Assembly: GCA_019359355.1 (NCBI GenBank)
Contig: JAHHHM010000004.1
Location: 1-64,000, forward strand
Length of the DNA: 64,000 nt
Reading direction: 5' to 3'
Origin: Microcoleus vaginatus WJT46-NPBG5
Lineage (GTDB): Bacteria; Cyanobacteriota; Cyanobacteriia; Cyanobacteriales; Oscillatoriaceae
The translations under genes and the position numbers were made by a program. Every line of letters begins with the position of its first letter. The stretch's first letter is position 1. The notes under the pieces were generated by a model. The model worked only from the letters and a program-made list of their open reading frames with translations, searched no databases and was not told the DNA's origin. Positions 47,408 to 56,869 of the stretch are shown piece by piece.

Positions 47408-50062
47408 TTAAGGCCTGTTGGGAGAGGCTAGATTACGAAAGCGAGTGAACTGCGGATCAAACAGTAATTTAACAGTGCCGGTGGGTCCGTTGCGGTGTTT
47501 TGTAATAATAATTTCTGCAATTCCCCTATCGGGTGTATCCGGGTTATAGTATTCATCCCGGTAAAGCATGATCACAATATCCGCATCTTGTTCAATGCTA
47601 TTGTGAACCACTAGATTGTTGGCGATAAAATTGTGAAAATTTGGAACAGTCAAATCGTAAACTTCTGTTTCGCCATCAGCCTTGATCGAGATAATTTCAT
47701 CCCAATAAACATCGCTATTCGCTAAGCAATCAATCTGCTCAGATTTAACGACTTGAGCTAATCTCGCCGCCCTCTCCCGACTCACGTTTTGTTTATAAAG
47801 AGTGGTTCCACAGTGAGCCATACCAAGCTCAGTCTGCATTTGACGAACAGTTAAACTTATTTTTTGCATCGCAGGCGTTGCATACATTCTCCAAATCTCA
47901 TGGGGTATGACATCTCTGTTGGTGTTAGCAGGACGTACTGAAATGTGGCTAGCTATATCCATCAGACTTTGTTTTTTATAATTTCCTACTGCACCAATCA
48001 GCTCAATGAATTTTTCTAAATCGGGTTTGCCAGATACCCAAACGTGATATTGATCTCGTCCTTTACACGGTTGTGGGACTAGAGATAATCGAGCATTTAT
48101 ACTAACTCTCAGCAATAATGACTGTACATCTCCAGCCAATTGCTTGCTACTAGAAGCATAGTAAACATTAGGGTAGTGTTGTTTTCCTTTGCTTAGATTG
48201 ATGCAACCGTCGGTACTCCAGAGATGACGCAAGAAAAGGGCGATAGCTTCTTGAGGTTGCTCAAAGATTTTGCTGGGGACAAATTTTTTATAGGATCTCA
48301 GTCCAAAGACTCCCATAGAGTCTAGCCATTTAGCAATAGGAGTGCGGACGTTGTGCGTTAAAGGATCAGTTGTAGGGAGATATACTTGATACCAGTTACG
48401 CTCTTTATTAATGCGAGGACTTATTCTATTGGTAAAGGTTTTAACGGCAAGAGATACAACCGTATTGGCTAAATCTTCCTCCCTGGTTGTGTACTGAATA
48501 ACGTGCCGAGGCAGAGTACATCCGTCGCCTATTAAATGACCAAGCAATGCAATTTCAGCATTACTCATAGATGAAACGGAGGAACTCGGTAAGGATCGGG
48601 GAATTGCAAGACGATCGCCAGCTTTTAACTCATCCAGCCGCTTCCAGCCGTGAATCGTCAGAAATTTATGATTGCCAGTGGCTCTAATTGTACGCCCCAA
48701 GCGAGTTTTTAACTGAAAAACCGGCTTGACACCTGTTGCAAAGGCGTTGCTAACAACCGCCTTTTCTAACTTCATCGTGGCTTCATTCAGTGCCAAGACT
48801 GCAAAATCAGATTTTCCGACTAATTCCCGAATCGGAACTGATACGCCACTATCAGCTAATGTCACTAAACTATCGCCGGCTAAGCAACCAGATTCGCGTA
48901 AGTCTGACATCATTGGGCGCTTATTTGTGCGAGCTTCAACGCCTCGGCTTAGCTGGGACAAAGCAATAATGGGTACATTCAATTCGCGGGCCAAACCTTT
49001 AAGAGAGCGCGTAATTTTTGATAATTCTTGCACTCGGTTATCCGGGCTACTTCCTTCCATTAACTGCAAATAATCGATCAAAATTAACCCCAGTGCGCCA
49101 CCACTTTCAGCCTGAAGACGGCGCGCTTGGGAGCGCATTTCAGTCACCGTTACATTAGCAGTATCGTCAATAAAAATAGGCAATTCAGAAAGCGTACCAA
49201 TGGCGTGACTGAGCGGTTCCCACTCATTTTGACTAATCCGCCCTGCCCGCAGCCGGTTGCTTTCAATTTGCGCTTCACTTGCTAGCAGCCGTTGCACAAG
49301 CTGTTCTTTCGACATTTCTAAGCTAAAAATGGCAACCGGCAACTTATGATAAGCCGCAATATTACGAGCAATTGACACTGAGACTGCGGTCTTTCCCATT
49401 GAAGGACGACCGGCAACGATCACTAAATCGGAACGCTGAAAACCGCCGGTCATTGCATCTAAATCGTAAAACCCACAGGGTAAACCCGGAAGTGCAATTC
49501 CCTGGTTGCGCGTTTCAATATCTTGGAATGTATGAATTAGGGTGTCGGAGACTGGAACGAGACCTTGCTGGGGACGAGATTGGGTGATATTGAAAACTTT
49601 TTGCTCTGCGCGATCAAGAATAATTGCCAGATCCGTTGCCGTATCAAATCCTAATTGAGCAACTTCATTACCGGCTTTAATTAACTGCCGGCGCACATAT
49701 TTATCGACCACCAATCCTGCTAAGGCGTCAATATTCACGGCTGACACCGTGCGCTCTACTAACTGTGCTAGCTTGCTTTGTCCCCCAACTTTTTCTAGCA
49801 AATTGTGGTCAGAAAGCCAAGCATGAACTGCGAGCAAATCCGTGGGCTTTCCCTTACTGTGAAGCGTGAGCGCTGCTTTATAAATTTCTTGGTGCGCTAA
49901 GAGTGAAAAGATATCTGGACGGAGAAGTTCAGCAACTCGATTAATGGCATCTGGATCGAGAAGAATGCCGCCGAGAATACTTTCTTCAGCCTCAATATTT
50001 TGAGGAGGGAGGCGTGAAGCGTAGCTATCGCTAAAGCTTTGAGAATTCACTTCATTAATCAT
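47408..50062 (-). CDS. dnaB: Replicative DNA helicase with intein
   Basis: 884 codons from ATG 50062 (the frame extends to a TTG at 50101, but MINEVNSQSFSDSYASRLPPQN is the better start). Without the 429-residue intein the protein is 455 residues, a normal DnaB. The N-terminal domain is at 20-150. Walker A is GRPSMGKTA and Walker B LILIDYLQLM. The C-terminal extein resumes with SIEQDADIVIMLYRDEYY. The hexameric helicase unwinds DNA at replication forks. Rapid protein splicing is required for activity. rplI lies just upstream in the same direction, a conserved cyanobacterial/bacterial arrangement. Confidence 0.95.
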   Translation of the reverse strand: MINEVNSQSFSDSYASRLPPQNIEAEESILGGILLDPDAINRVAELLRPDIFSLLAHQEIYKAALTLHSKGKPTDLLAVHAWLSDHNLLEKVGGQSKLAQLVERTVSAVNIDALAGLVVDKYVRRQLIKAGNEVAQLGFDTATDLAIILDRAEQKVFNITQSRPQQGLVPVSDTLIHTFQDIETRNQGIALPGLPCGFYDLDAMTGGFQRSDLVIVAGRPSMGKTAVSVSIARNIAAYHKLPVAIFSLEMSKEQLVQRLLASEAQIESNRLRAGRISQNEWEPLSHAIGTLSELPIFIDDTANVTVTEMRSQARRLQAESGGALGLILIDYLQLMEGSSPDNRVQELSKITRSLKGLARELNVPIIALSQLSRGVEARTNKRPMMSDLRESGCLAGDSLVTLADSGVSVPIRELVGKSDFAVLALNEATMKLEKAVVSNAFATGVKPVFQLKTRLGRTIRATGNHKFLTIHGWKRLDELKAGDRLAIPRSLPSSSVSSMSNAEIALLGHLIGDGCTLPRHVIQYTTREEDLANTVVSLAVKTFTNRISPRINKERNWYQVYLPTTDPLTHNVRTPIAKWLDSMGVFGLRSYKKFVPSKIFEQPQEAIALFLRHLWSTDGCINLSKGKQHYPNVYYASSSKQLAGDVQSLLLRVSINARLSLVPQPCKGRDQYHVWVSGKPDLEKFIELIGAVGNYKKQSLMDIASHISVRPANTNRDVIPHEIWRMYATPAMQKISLTVRQMQTELGMAHCGTTLYKQNVSRERAARLAQVVKSEQIDCLANSDVYWDEIISIKADGETEVYDLTVPNFHNFIANNLVVHNSIEQDADIVIMLYRDEYYNPDTPDRGIAEIIITKHRNGPTGTVKLLFDPQFTRFRNLASPNRP
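47600..48886 (-). mobile_element. DnaB intein with LAGLIDADG homing endonuclease
   Basis: 429 residues inserted between DLRESG and SIEQDAD. The first residue is Cys (CLAGDSLVTL, block A); block B is GNHKF; the C-terminal end is VYDLTVPNFHNFIANNLVVHN followed by Ser as nucleophile +1. Two LAGLIDADG-like motifs, ALLGHLIGDGC and FLRHLWSTDGC, indicate a homing endonuclease, each keeping its acidic residue. All splicing residues are present, so splicing and possibly homing should be functional. Confidence 0.93.
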
Positions 50063-50111
50063 AACAGCTAGCACCCGCCCTAGTATGCGTTTAGCTATCA
50101 ACGTGTCAATT

Positions 50112-50166
50112 CTGAATTTTGAATTCTGAATTCCTTAAAAATTCAAAATCCAAAATTCAAAATTAT
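50112..50166. repeat. AT-rich palindromic repeat between rplI and dnaB
   Basis: AATTTTGAATT (about 50118-50128) and AATTCAAAATT (about 50153-50163) are inverted copies, with further AATTCAAAATCC units between them. This resembles the long AT-rich dispersed repeats of filamentous cyanobacteria and could form a transcript hairpin between the two genes. Confidence 0.5.
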
Positions 50167-50169
50167 TTA

Positions 50170-50628
50170 TTAAAGAGGCAGCACTTGAATTTCAACGACT
50201 GCCGTAACATCTGGATGCAATTTGACTTCTGCTTTGTAGGAGCCAATTTTGCGAATGTCGGGAAGGGTAATTCCGCGCCGATCAACTTCTTGATTGGTCG
50301 TTGCTGTAATCACATCTGCCACTTCTTGAGCGGTGACGCTGCCGAAGATGGCATCGCCTTCACCGGCTTGCTTTTGAATGGTAAAGCGGCCCACCGATTC
50401 CACGGCGCTCTTGCGAACTTCGGCTTGTTGCTTCTCTTCTAGAAGCCGCTGCCGCTCTTGCTCTCTGCGTCTTTCGACTTGCTTGAGAATGCCTGGGGTC
50501 GTGCGAACGGCCATTTTTTGAGGAATCAAAAAGTTGCGGGCGTAGCCAGGGGCGACTTCAACCAGATCGCCATTTTTCCCTAGCTTTTTCACATCTTGTG
50601 TCAAAACTAATTGAACACGTTTGCTCAT
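50170..50628 (-). CDS. rplI: 50S ribosomal protein bL9
   Basis: 152 residues, full length. The N-terminal rRNA-binding domain has the signature [20 protein letters not shown], a long basic connecting helix follows ([22 protein letters not shown]), and the C-terminal domain ends in VVEIQVLPL. Upstream of dnaB on the same strand with 107 bases between. Confidence 0.97.
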   Translation of the reverse strand: MSKRVQLVLTQDVKKLGKNGDLVEVAPGYARNFLIPQKMAVRTTPGILKQVERRREQERQRLLEEKQQAEVRKSAVESVGRFTIQKQAGEGDAIFGSVTAQEVADVITATTNQEVDRRGITLPDIRKIGSYKAEVKLHPDVTAVVEIQVLPL

Positions 50629-50845
50629 AGTGTTTACCTGTTGTCAACTGCGCGGATTTTGTCAGGGATGAGGCGCTTAATTATAAGCCAGAACATCCTA
50701 TGGTAGCGAAATCTGCTGATCGATTGCAACAGATTGATCTAAGATTAATTGGGAATTTAGGGGAGTCCTCAGTTTTGAGTGCTGAGTGGGAGAGGGGAAG
50801 AAGTTTGGCTGTCCGCTGAGATGGGACAGTTAAAGGGTGATTCGC

Positions 50846-51619
50846 TTAAAAGCGTTCCTTCATGCCTCGCAGACGCCCAAAGGTTTCTTCAGGATGGGAG
50901 CTTTTCACTGCAGCTTGCAGCGCCGGCTCATCCCAGCGTAAAAAGGGATTGGTGCGCTTCTCGACACCCAGCACAGAGGGGATCGTCGCCTCTAACCGGC
51001 TTCTGGCTTCCTTCACTTCCTGAAAGCGATTTTGCAAGTCGTCATTGTCGCCATCCACCGTTAGGGCAAATTCTAGATTTTTCAGCGTGTACTCATGGGC
51101 ACACCAAATCTTGGTACTGTCGGGTAAATTTCTTAGCTTAGTGAGGGAAGACACCATTTGCGCCGGCGTCCCTTCAAACAATCTGCCGCAGCCGCCGGCA
51201 AATAAAGTATCGCCGCAGAATAAATCGCCCGTCTCCTCACCGGCAGCCGGGGGAAAATAGTAGGCAATATGGGCGTAAGTATGACCGGGGACAAAGAAAA
51301 CGTTCCCTGTGCGATCTGCAAATTCGACCTGATCACCTTCTCGCAAAAATACCTGCTGTCCCGGAATTCTCCCGTGATCCTCTGCACCGGCATAAACTCG
51401 GAGATTCGGAAAGCGTTCGATTAGTTGCCGGTTGCCACCCACATGATCTTTGTGGTGATGGGTATTAAAAATTGTCACTAACTCTGCGCCTAACGCCTGT
51501 AGTTGTTGCAACACGGGTTCCGCCTCAGCCGGATCGACCACAGCCGCTATATTTCGAGCAGGGTCATGCAATAAAAAAATGTAATTGTTCTCTAATACTG
51601 GAAGCCGGTAAACCTGCAT
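50846..51619 (-). CDS. gloB: Hydroxyacylglutathione hydrolase (glyoxalase II)
   Basis: 257 residues from ATG 51619 ([13 protein letters not shown]); an upstream in-frame ATG adds eight residues without support. The metal motif THHHKDH is at 53-59, with later ligands His in [12 protein letters not shown], Asp in [13 protein letters not shown] and His in CAHEYTLKN. It hydrolyses S-lactoylglutathione to lactate and glutathione, completing methylglyoxal detoxification. Cytoplasmic. Transcribed singly. Confidence 0.93.
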   Translation of the reverse strand: MQVYRLPVLENNYIFLLHDPARNIAAVVDPAEAEPVLQQLQALGAELVTIFNTHHHKDHVGGNRQLIERFPNLRVYAGAEDHGRIPGQQVFLREGDQVEFADRTGNVFFVPGHTYAHIAYYFPPAAGEETGDLFCGDTLFAGGCGRLFEGTPAQMVSSLTKLRNLPDSTKIWCAHEYTLKNLEFALTVDGDNDDLQNRFQEVKEARSRLEATIPSVLGVEKRTNPFLRWDEPALQAAVKSSHPEETFGRLRGMKERF

Positions 51620-51770
51620 AAAAAACTGTCTCCGTAACGGCATAATTTGTGAGCGATGTGGAAAAGCCAGACGACAGAAAAACAGCAGGATGTGATGATT
51701 TCCTTACAATATTGTTAGGGGCAACTGTGCCAAAATCTCAATCCACTGCTTTAAGTGTGACTATTTACTT

Positions 51771-51977
51771 ATGGTAAAGACAGCTCAGGGTAAATCAACC
51801 GTAACGCTTCATCAACTAATCGAGCGGATTCTTGCCGCCGAGCAAATTACGCCGGCGGAGCATTTGCAACTAACTTCTGCACTGCTTGCGGATCACCAGA
51901 TGACAGATGAAGATCGACGTCAGATCAATCGCATTTTTGACCAAATCCAACTCGGACGCCTGAAAATAGGTGATTGA
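51771..51977 (+). CDS. Conserved 67-residue cyanobacterial protein, copy 2
   Basis: Paralog of the gene at 3690-3893: the same length, and the same spacing of ILAAEQITPAEHLQLTSALLA, then MTDEDRRQINRIFDQIQLGRLKIGD. The central Ile-Thr, the Leu pairs and the C-terminal R-x-FD-x(4)-G-x-L...D are shared. It lies upstream of the glycan block, 82 bases before the first glycosyltransferase. Function unknown. Confidence 0.8.
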   Translation: MVKTAQGKSTVTLHQLIERILAAEQITPAEHLQLTSALLADHQMTDEDRRQINRIFDQIQLGRLKIGD

Positions 51978-52059
51978 GTTTTGAGTTTTGATGAGGCCGG
52001 TTTTAGAAAATTTCAGGGTGAGGAAGCTACAGATTAAATTTTACGAATAGATAAGCAAA

Positions 52060-53430
52060 ATGCGATTAATTCACACCCTTAGCTGGTATTTTCCCGATAC
52101 TTCTGGCGGCTGTGAGGTTTACGTGGATGGGCTGGTACAGGGGTTGCACTCTTATGGAATAACCGGCACGGTTGCGGCTTCTCGCCACGGAACACAGGAA
52201 GCAGTTTACCGGCACAACGGGGTAGAAGTCTATCGCTATCCCCTCTATCCCCACCCAACCAAAGCCCAGCAGCGTCAGCAGTTGCCCCCAGGCGGGTTTG
52301 AATATTTTTCGCGGTGGCTAGAGGCGCACCCAGCAGATTTATATCACCAGCATTCTTGGCGTTTCGGTTGCGGTTTACATCATCTTCGTTTAGCGCGTCA
52401 GTTGGGAATGCCGGCTATTGTGACGGTTCATTTGCCGGAGGTCGTGTGCCTGCGCGGTACGATGATGTTGCACGGGCAAACGGCTTGCGATGGCTGGATC
52501 GAGTCGGCACGCTGTGGGCATTGTATCGGGGTTCCAGAACGGGTGCCGCCGGCACTAGCGCGGGCGTTGAGTTATGTTCCTCTCAGAGTGGGAACGGCGG
52601 CGGAAAGCGAGTTATTAAATTCTGATTCAATTCGGCTGCGGCAGTTAGCGAGAACGGTTGGCATTCCGCCTTGGGTGCGCCGGCACCGGCATCTACTTTT
52701 AGAAATGGCGAATTTGGCAGATCGAATTGTGGCGGTGTGCCAGTGGCTTTATGATGCGTTGTTAATTAATGGGGTGCCGGAAGAAAAATTAGTGCTATGC
52801 CGGCAAGGCGTGGGGGATACCGGCAGCCAGACAATAGCGCGGCGACACCGACATCCTGATGATCCGCTCAGGATAGGCTTTTTAGGACGCTGGCAAGACA
52901 CCAAGGGTACACAAGTTCTCGCAGCGGCAATTGAACATTTGCCGGCGCATATCCCTGTGGAATTGGTGATTCATGGCATGGTGCATGGGGAGGCGGACAA
53001 GGTGAATCGGGATTTGGTGTTGGCGATGGCGCAAAAAGATCGCCGTATTCAAGTTGCCGAGAAGCTTTCGCGAGAGGAAGTGCCGGCAGCCGTTGCCAGT
53101 TTCGATTTGCTGGCTGTCCCCTCCCAAGGCTTTGAAACCGGGCCATTAGTGGTTCTGGAAGCTCATGCGGTTGGGACGCCGGTGATTGGTTCGGATGTGG
53201 GAGGTGTGAATGAGTTAGTCCATCACGGTGTCGATGGTTGGCTAGTGCCGGCGGCTGATGTGAATGCGTGGAGTGAAGCGATCGCTCAGTTGGCGACGGA
53301 TGCCGGTCTTTTGGCTAAACTCCGCCAGGGGATAAAGCCGGTGCGGAGGATGGATGATGCTGTGGCAGATATGGCCAAAGTTTATGAAGATGTAATCGGG
53401 CATGGGGCATGGGAAGGGAGGTTTGGTTAG
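52060..53430 (+). CDS. GT4-type glycosyltransferase (I)
   Basis: 456 residues, GT-B fold. The N-terminal domain begins MRLIHTLSWYFPDTSGGCEVYVDGL, and the middle has a Cys-rich loop (CDGWIESARCGHC). The C-terminal nucleotide-sugar domain has IGFLGRWQDTKGT and the E-x7-E motif in FETGPLVVLEAHAVGTPVIG. A cytoplasmic or peripheral enzyme of surface-glycan synthesis. It is followed 38 bases later by a second glycosyltransferase in the same direction. The last codons (GHGAWEGRFG) coincide with a GGGGCATG tandem repeat that recurs at the window start, so the C-terminus has been extended by repeat DNA. Confidence 0.9.
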   Translation: MRLIHTLSWYFPDTSGGCEVYVDGLVQGLHSYGITGTVAASRHGTQEAVYRHNGVEVYRYPLYPHPTKAQQRQQLPPGGFEYFSRWLEAHPADLYHQHSWRFGCGLHHLRLARQLGMPAIVTVHLPEVVCLRGTMMLHGQTACDGWIESARCGHCIGVPERVPPALARALSYVPLRVGTAAESELLNSDSIRLRQLARTVGIPPWVRRHRHLLLEMANLADRIVAVCQWLYDALLINGVPEEKLVLCRQGVGDTGSQTIARRHRHPDDPLRIGFLGRWQDTKGTQVLAAAIEHLPAHIPVELVIHGMVHGEADKVNRDLVLAMAQKDRRIQVAEKLSREEVPAAVASFDLLAVPSQGFETGPLVVLEAHAVGTPVIGSDVGGVNELVHHGVDGWLVPAADVNAWSEAIAQLATDAGLLAKLRQGIKPVRRMDDAVADMAKVYEDVIGHGAWEGRFG

Positions 53431-53468
53431 GCGGAGACGTTGGAACGTTAAAGGGTCGTTAGCTTAGC

Positions 53469-54632
53469 ATGACTAAAAAGTTAAAGGTTTCCATCCTCTC
53501 GCCTACTTTATCTAAAGGTGGCCTTGACCGAGCTTATTTGCTGGGTCAAGTGTTGCGAGAATTAAATTATGAAGTGGCAATTCTGGGTTTTTTATTTGGA
53601 GAATGTATTTATCCACTTCCCCCTGCCGAGTTGCCGGTTGATTCGGTTCCCGGCGCAATTTATCCGCAACTGTTCACTTCAGCTAAGCAACTTCTCAAAA
53701 AAATTGATGGAGATATTATTTATGCGGTAAAACCCAAACCTACGAGCTTTGGAATCGCTTTACTCAAGAAGATTAGCACTCGCCGGCCTGTGATTCTCGA
53801 TATTGACGACTGGGAACTTAGCTGGTGTGGGGGAGATGAGTGGCGCTATCGCCCCTCCTTGAAACAGCTAGCGAGAGACATCCTGAAGCGAGACGGTGCC
53901 CTTAGAGACGCTTCTCATCCAGTTTATCTACAGTGGATGGAGAAGTTGGTGAAGCGTGCCAATGCCATCACGGTAGACACACACTTCCTAGAACAGCGCT
54001 TTGGTGGTATTTATCTACCCAATGGGAAAGACACTTCATTGTTTGACCCTGCTAAATTTAATTCAGAAGCAAGCCGAGTCCGCTATGGGTTGGCGGACTA
54101 TCGAGTGCTGATGTTTCCGGGTGCACCACGCCCTCATAAGGGGCTTGAAGATGTTTTGATGGCACTTGATCGGCTGAATCAATCTGATTTAAGACTGGTG
54201 ATTGTTGGCGGCAATCCCTATGATGACTACGATGATAAGCTGATTTCACGGTGGGGGCGCTGGATTGTGAAGCTGCCGCCTGCGCCGATGGATCAGATGC
54301 CCGAAATTGTGGCAGCGGCACACGTTGTCGTTGTTCCCCAGCGGGATACGGTTACAGCTCGCGCTCAATTTCCGATTAAACTAACGGAGGGTATGGCAAT
54401 GGCAAAGCCGGTTTTGGCAACACGAGTGGGTGATATTCCTGAAATTTTATCTGGAACCGGCTATCTAGCGGCTCCGGGCTGTCCAGAGGAACTCGCTGAG
54501 AAAATTCAATATATCTTTCAGGATTTTAAAACAGCAAATATTCAAGGCATGAAAGCTAGGAACCGCTGCCTAGAACGCTACAGTGTGCCGGCGATGGCCT
54601 CTATTTTATCCAGAATTTTGACATCTTTGTAA
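53469..54632 (+). CDS. GT4-type glycosyltransferase (II)
   Basis: 387 residues. The N-terminal half begins VSILSPTLSKGGLDRAYLLGQVLRE; the C-terminal half has MFPGAPRPHKGLEDVL, VVPQRDTVTARAQFPIKLTEGMAMAKPVLAT and GDIPEIL, the GT4 donor-binding signature. No membrane helix. It is sandwiched between the first glycosyltransferase and the ABC exporter, all on the plus strand with short gaps, so an operon for making and exporting a glycan or glycolipid is likely. Acceptor and sugar are unknown. Confidence 0.88.
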   Translation: MTKKLKVSILSPTLSKGGLDRAYLLGQVLRELNYEVAILGFLFGECIYPLPPAELPVDSVPGAIYPQLFTSAKQLLKKIDGDIIYAVKPKPTSFGIALLKKISTRRPVILDIDDWELSWCGGDEWRYRPSLKQLARDILKRDGALRDASHPVYLQWMEKLVKRANAITVDTHFLEQRFGGIYLPNGKDTSLFDPAKFNSEASRVRYGLADYRVLMFPGAPRPHKGLEDVLMALDRLNQSDLRLVIVGGNPYDDYDDKLISRWGRWIVKLPPAPMDQMPEIVAAAHVVVVPQRDTVTARAQFPIKLTEGMAMAKPVLATRVGDIPEILSGTGYLAAPGCPEELAEKIQYIFQDFKTANIQGMKARNRCLERYSVPAMASILSRILTSL

Positions 54633-54724
54633 TTAAGTCTATACAGTTTTAGATGGGATGATGGGATAAATAAATACAAATAGAGTGAGGCAAGCGTCCT
54701 CTAAAAACGGCACAGTTATTCATC

Positions 54725-56815
54725 ATGAAAACTCACCCGATAGGTCGGTTAAAACAAAGTTTTAACTTTTATAAAAACAATCATTTAGAACCTGAGCGGC
54801 TTAGGAATCACTTCATGGTAACCAATAATTTAATCCTAAAATTTACCAGAAACTATCCTAAGGAAATAATCTTAACGATAATTCTTGGCTTCTCAGGTGC
54901 TTTTTTTAATGGGGTGAGTACAACCTTAATTGTGCCGGTTGTATTGAGCCTTTTAAACCAAACTATTGATTTAAAAGGAGCGCCGCCGATTATCCAAACT
55001 TTGATGTATCCCTTTGCCGGGGTTCCTGAAAGCTATCGTTTAATTGTGATGGCTAGCACGATTGTCTTTGCGATTGCTTTAAAAAACGCGGCTTCCTATG
55101 CCAGTATTTTAGTTTCAACATCACTAACCCGGAGTCTGACGGCTGATTTACGAGAAGCCGGGTTAAAGTTATTACTAGATGTAGACATAGATTTTTATTC
55201 CAAAATGAAAGTGGGGGATCTGATCAACCGTTTGGGGGCAGAAGTCAACCGAACGGCTAATGCGATCAGCACTACTATCCAAATTTTAATTACATCCATC
55301 ACTGTTTTAGTTTTCGTTCTGTTGCTGCTAGCAATTTCCTGGGAGCTTACCCTCGCTTCTACGGTGTTACTGTCTTTAGTAATTTTAGTAAATCAGTACG
55401 CCATTGCCCGTTCCCGGTATTTTGGCCGGCTGCTGTCAGAAGCATCTAAATCTTATTCTGTGAGAGTGTTGGAAACTCTCAGTGGAATTCGGCTGGTGAA
55501 AGCAACAAGCAATGAAGAAACAGAATATGAACAAATTAAGCATTTAATTCGGGAACGAGAGAAAGCAGATTTTCAATCAGAAGCGAATTATGCAGCCATT
55601 GCACCGCTGACTGAAGTTACCAGTATTATCGCTTTATTATTAATTGTATTTTTAGGTCGGACTTTTTTTGCAGATGAATTGAAGTCAATTTCAACCGTCC
55701 TCCTCACCTATTTATTAGTGCTGTTTCGACTGCTGCCGCTGATTTCTCAACTCAATAGTTCTCGCAGCCAACTGGCTAATAATTCCGCTAGTGTAGATGT
55801 AGTGGATGACTTTCTGCGGCGAGACAATAAACATTTTATGGTGAATGGCACCCTCCCCTACAGAAAGTTACGTGAAGGCATTCATTTCAAACAACTCTCT
55901 TTTTCTTACCCCGATCATCATGATTTGGTTCTCAAGGATATTGATCTATTTCTTCCCCAAGGAACAACCTTAGCTTTAGTTGGTGGAACGGGTGCCGGTA
56001 AGTCAACTTTAGCAGAACTTTTACCCAGGTTTTACGATCCCATAGAAGGCCGCATTTTGATAGATGGCGTTGATTTGCGGCAGTTCGATCTCAAGGCATT
56101 AAGACCGGCAATGGGTATTGTTAGTCAGGATACATTTTTGTTTAATGACTCCGTTCGCAATAATATTGCCTATGCTAAGCCTAATGCCACGGAAGAGGAA
56201 ATTATTGAAGCGGCAAATCGAGCAAATGCTTATGAGTTTATTGTGGATCTGCCAGAAGGTTTCAATACCATTATTGGTGATCGCGGGGTACTCCTCTCTG
56301 GAGGGCAGCGTCAGCGAATAGCAATCGCTCGCGCTTTACTGCAAAACCCGGAAATATTAATCTTAGATGAAGCGACAAGTGCTTTAGATACAGTGACTGA
56401 ACGTCTTGTACAGTTAGCCCTTGAAGAACTGTCTCGAAATCGCACAACTCTGGTGATCGCCCACCGGCTTTCAACCGTGCAAAAAGCCGATCAAATTGCT
56501 GTCATCGATCAAGGGCGGGTTGTTGAGGTGGGTTCTCATGATGAACTGGTTCGTAAAGGTGGTTATTACACGCGTTTATATTCTCTGCAATTTCTAGAAC
56601 AAGTGACTCGTGATGAAGCTTTAATTCGAGCTTCTTATGAAGTTCGGACGCGTCTGAATCCGATGATTGGTTTTCTTAAGTTGTTGGTTGATGATATGAT
56701 TGATTCTCAAGAAGAACGAGAGGAGTTACTTAAAGAATCTTACCACTCGGCTACGTGTATTTTGAAAATTATTGAGTTAATAGAAGATCATGTGAGGATG
56801 CGGATTCGTTCATAA
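54725..56815 (+). CDS. ABC exporter with a HisKA-like C-terminal extension
   Basis: 696 residues. Six membrane helices (about 45-345) are followed by an ATPase domain (about 370-615): Walker A GGTGAGKST, signature LSGGQRQR, Walker B ILILDEATSALD, H-loop AHRLS. This is a homodimeric MsbA/HepA-type half-exporter. About 75 extra residues follow; residues 635-690 (SYEVRTRLNPMIGFLKLL ... EEREELLKESYHSA) align gap-free with the HisKA domain of the kinase at 44.8 kb, about half identical, but the phospho-accepting His is Tyr638. There is no HATPase domain. The context suggests export of a glycan or lipid-linked sugar; the extension may be a dimerisation or regulatory element. Confidence 0.88.
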   Translation: MKTHPIGRLKQSFNFYKNNHLEPERLRNHFMVTNNLILKFTRNYPKEIILTIILGFSGAFFNGVSTTLIVPVVLSLLNQTIDLKGAPPIIQTLMYPFAGVPESYRLIVMASTIVFAIALKNAASYASILVSTSLTRSLTADLREAGLKLLLDVDIDFYSKMKVGDLINRLGAEVNRTANAISTTIQILITSITVLVFVLLLLAISWELTLASTVLLSLVILVNQYAIARSRYFGRLLSEASKSYSVRVLETLSGIRLVKATSNEETEYEQIKHLIREREKADFQSEANYAAIAPLTEVTSIIALLLIVFLGRTFFADELKSISTVLLTYLLVLFRLLPLISQLNSSRSQLANNSASVDVVDDFLRRDNKHFMVNGTLPYRKLREGIHFKQLSFSYPDHHDLVLKDIDLFLPQGTTLALVGGTGAGKSTLAELLPRFYDPIEGRILIDGVDLRQFDLKALRPAMGIVSQDTFLFNDSVRNNIAYAKPNATEEEIIEAANRANAYEFIVDLPEGFNTIIGDRGVLLSGGQRQRIAIARALLQNPEILILDEATSALDTVTERLVQLALEELSRNRTTLVIAHRLSTVQKADQIAVIDQGRVVEVGSHDELVRKGGYYTRLYSLQFLEQVTRDEALIRASYEVRTRLNPMIGFLKLLVDDMIDSQEEREELLKESYHSATCILKIIELIEDHVRMRIRS

Positions 56816-56869
56816 GTAGTTGGTTTTTTCAACCGCCTATCCAAAATGTTTGTAGCTATTATTTAACTA

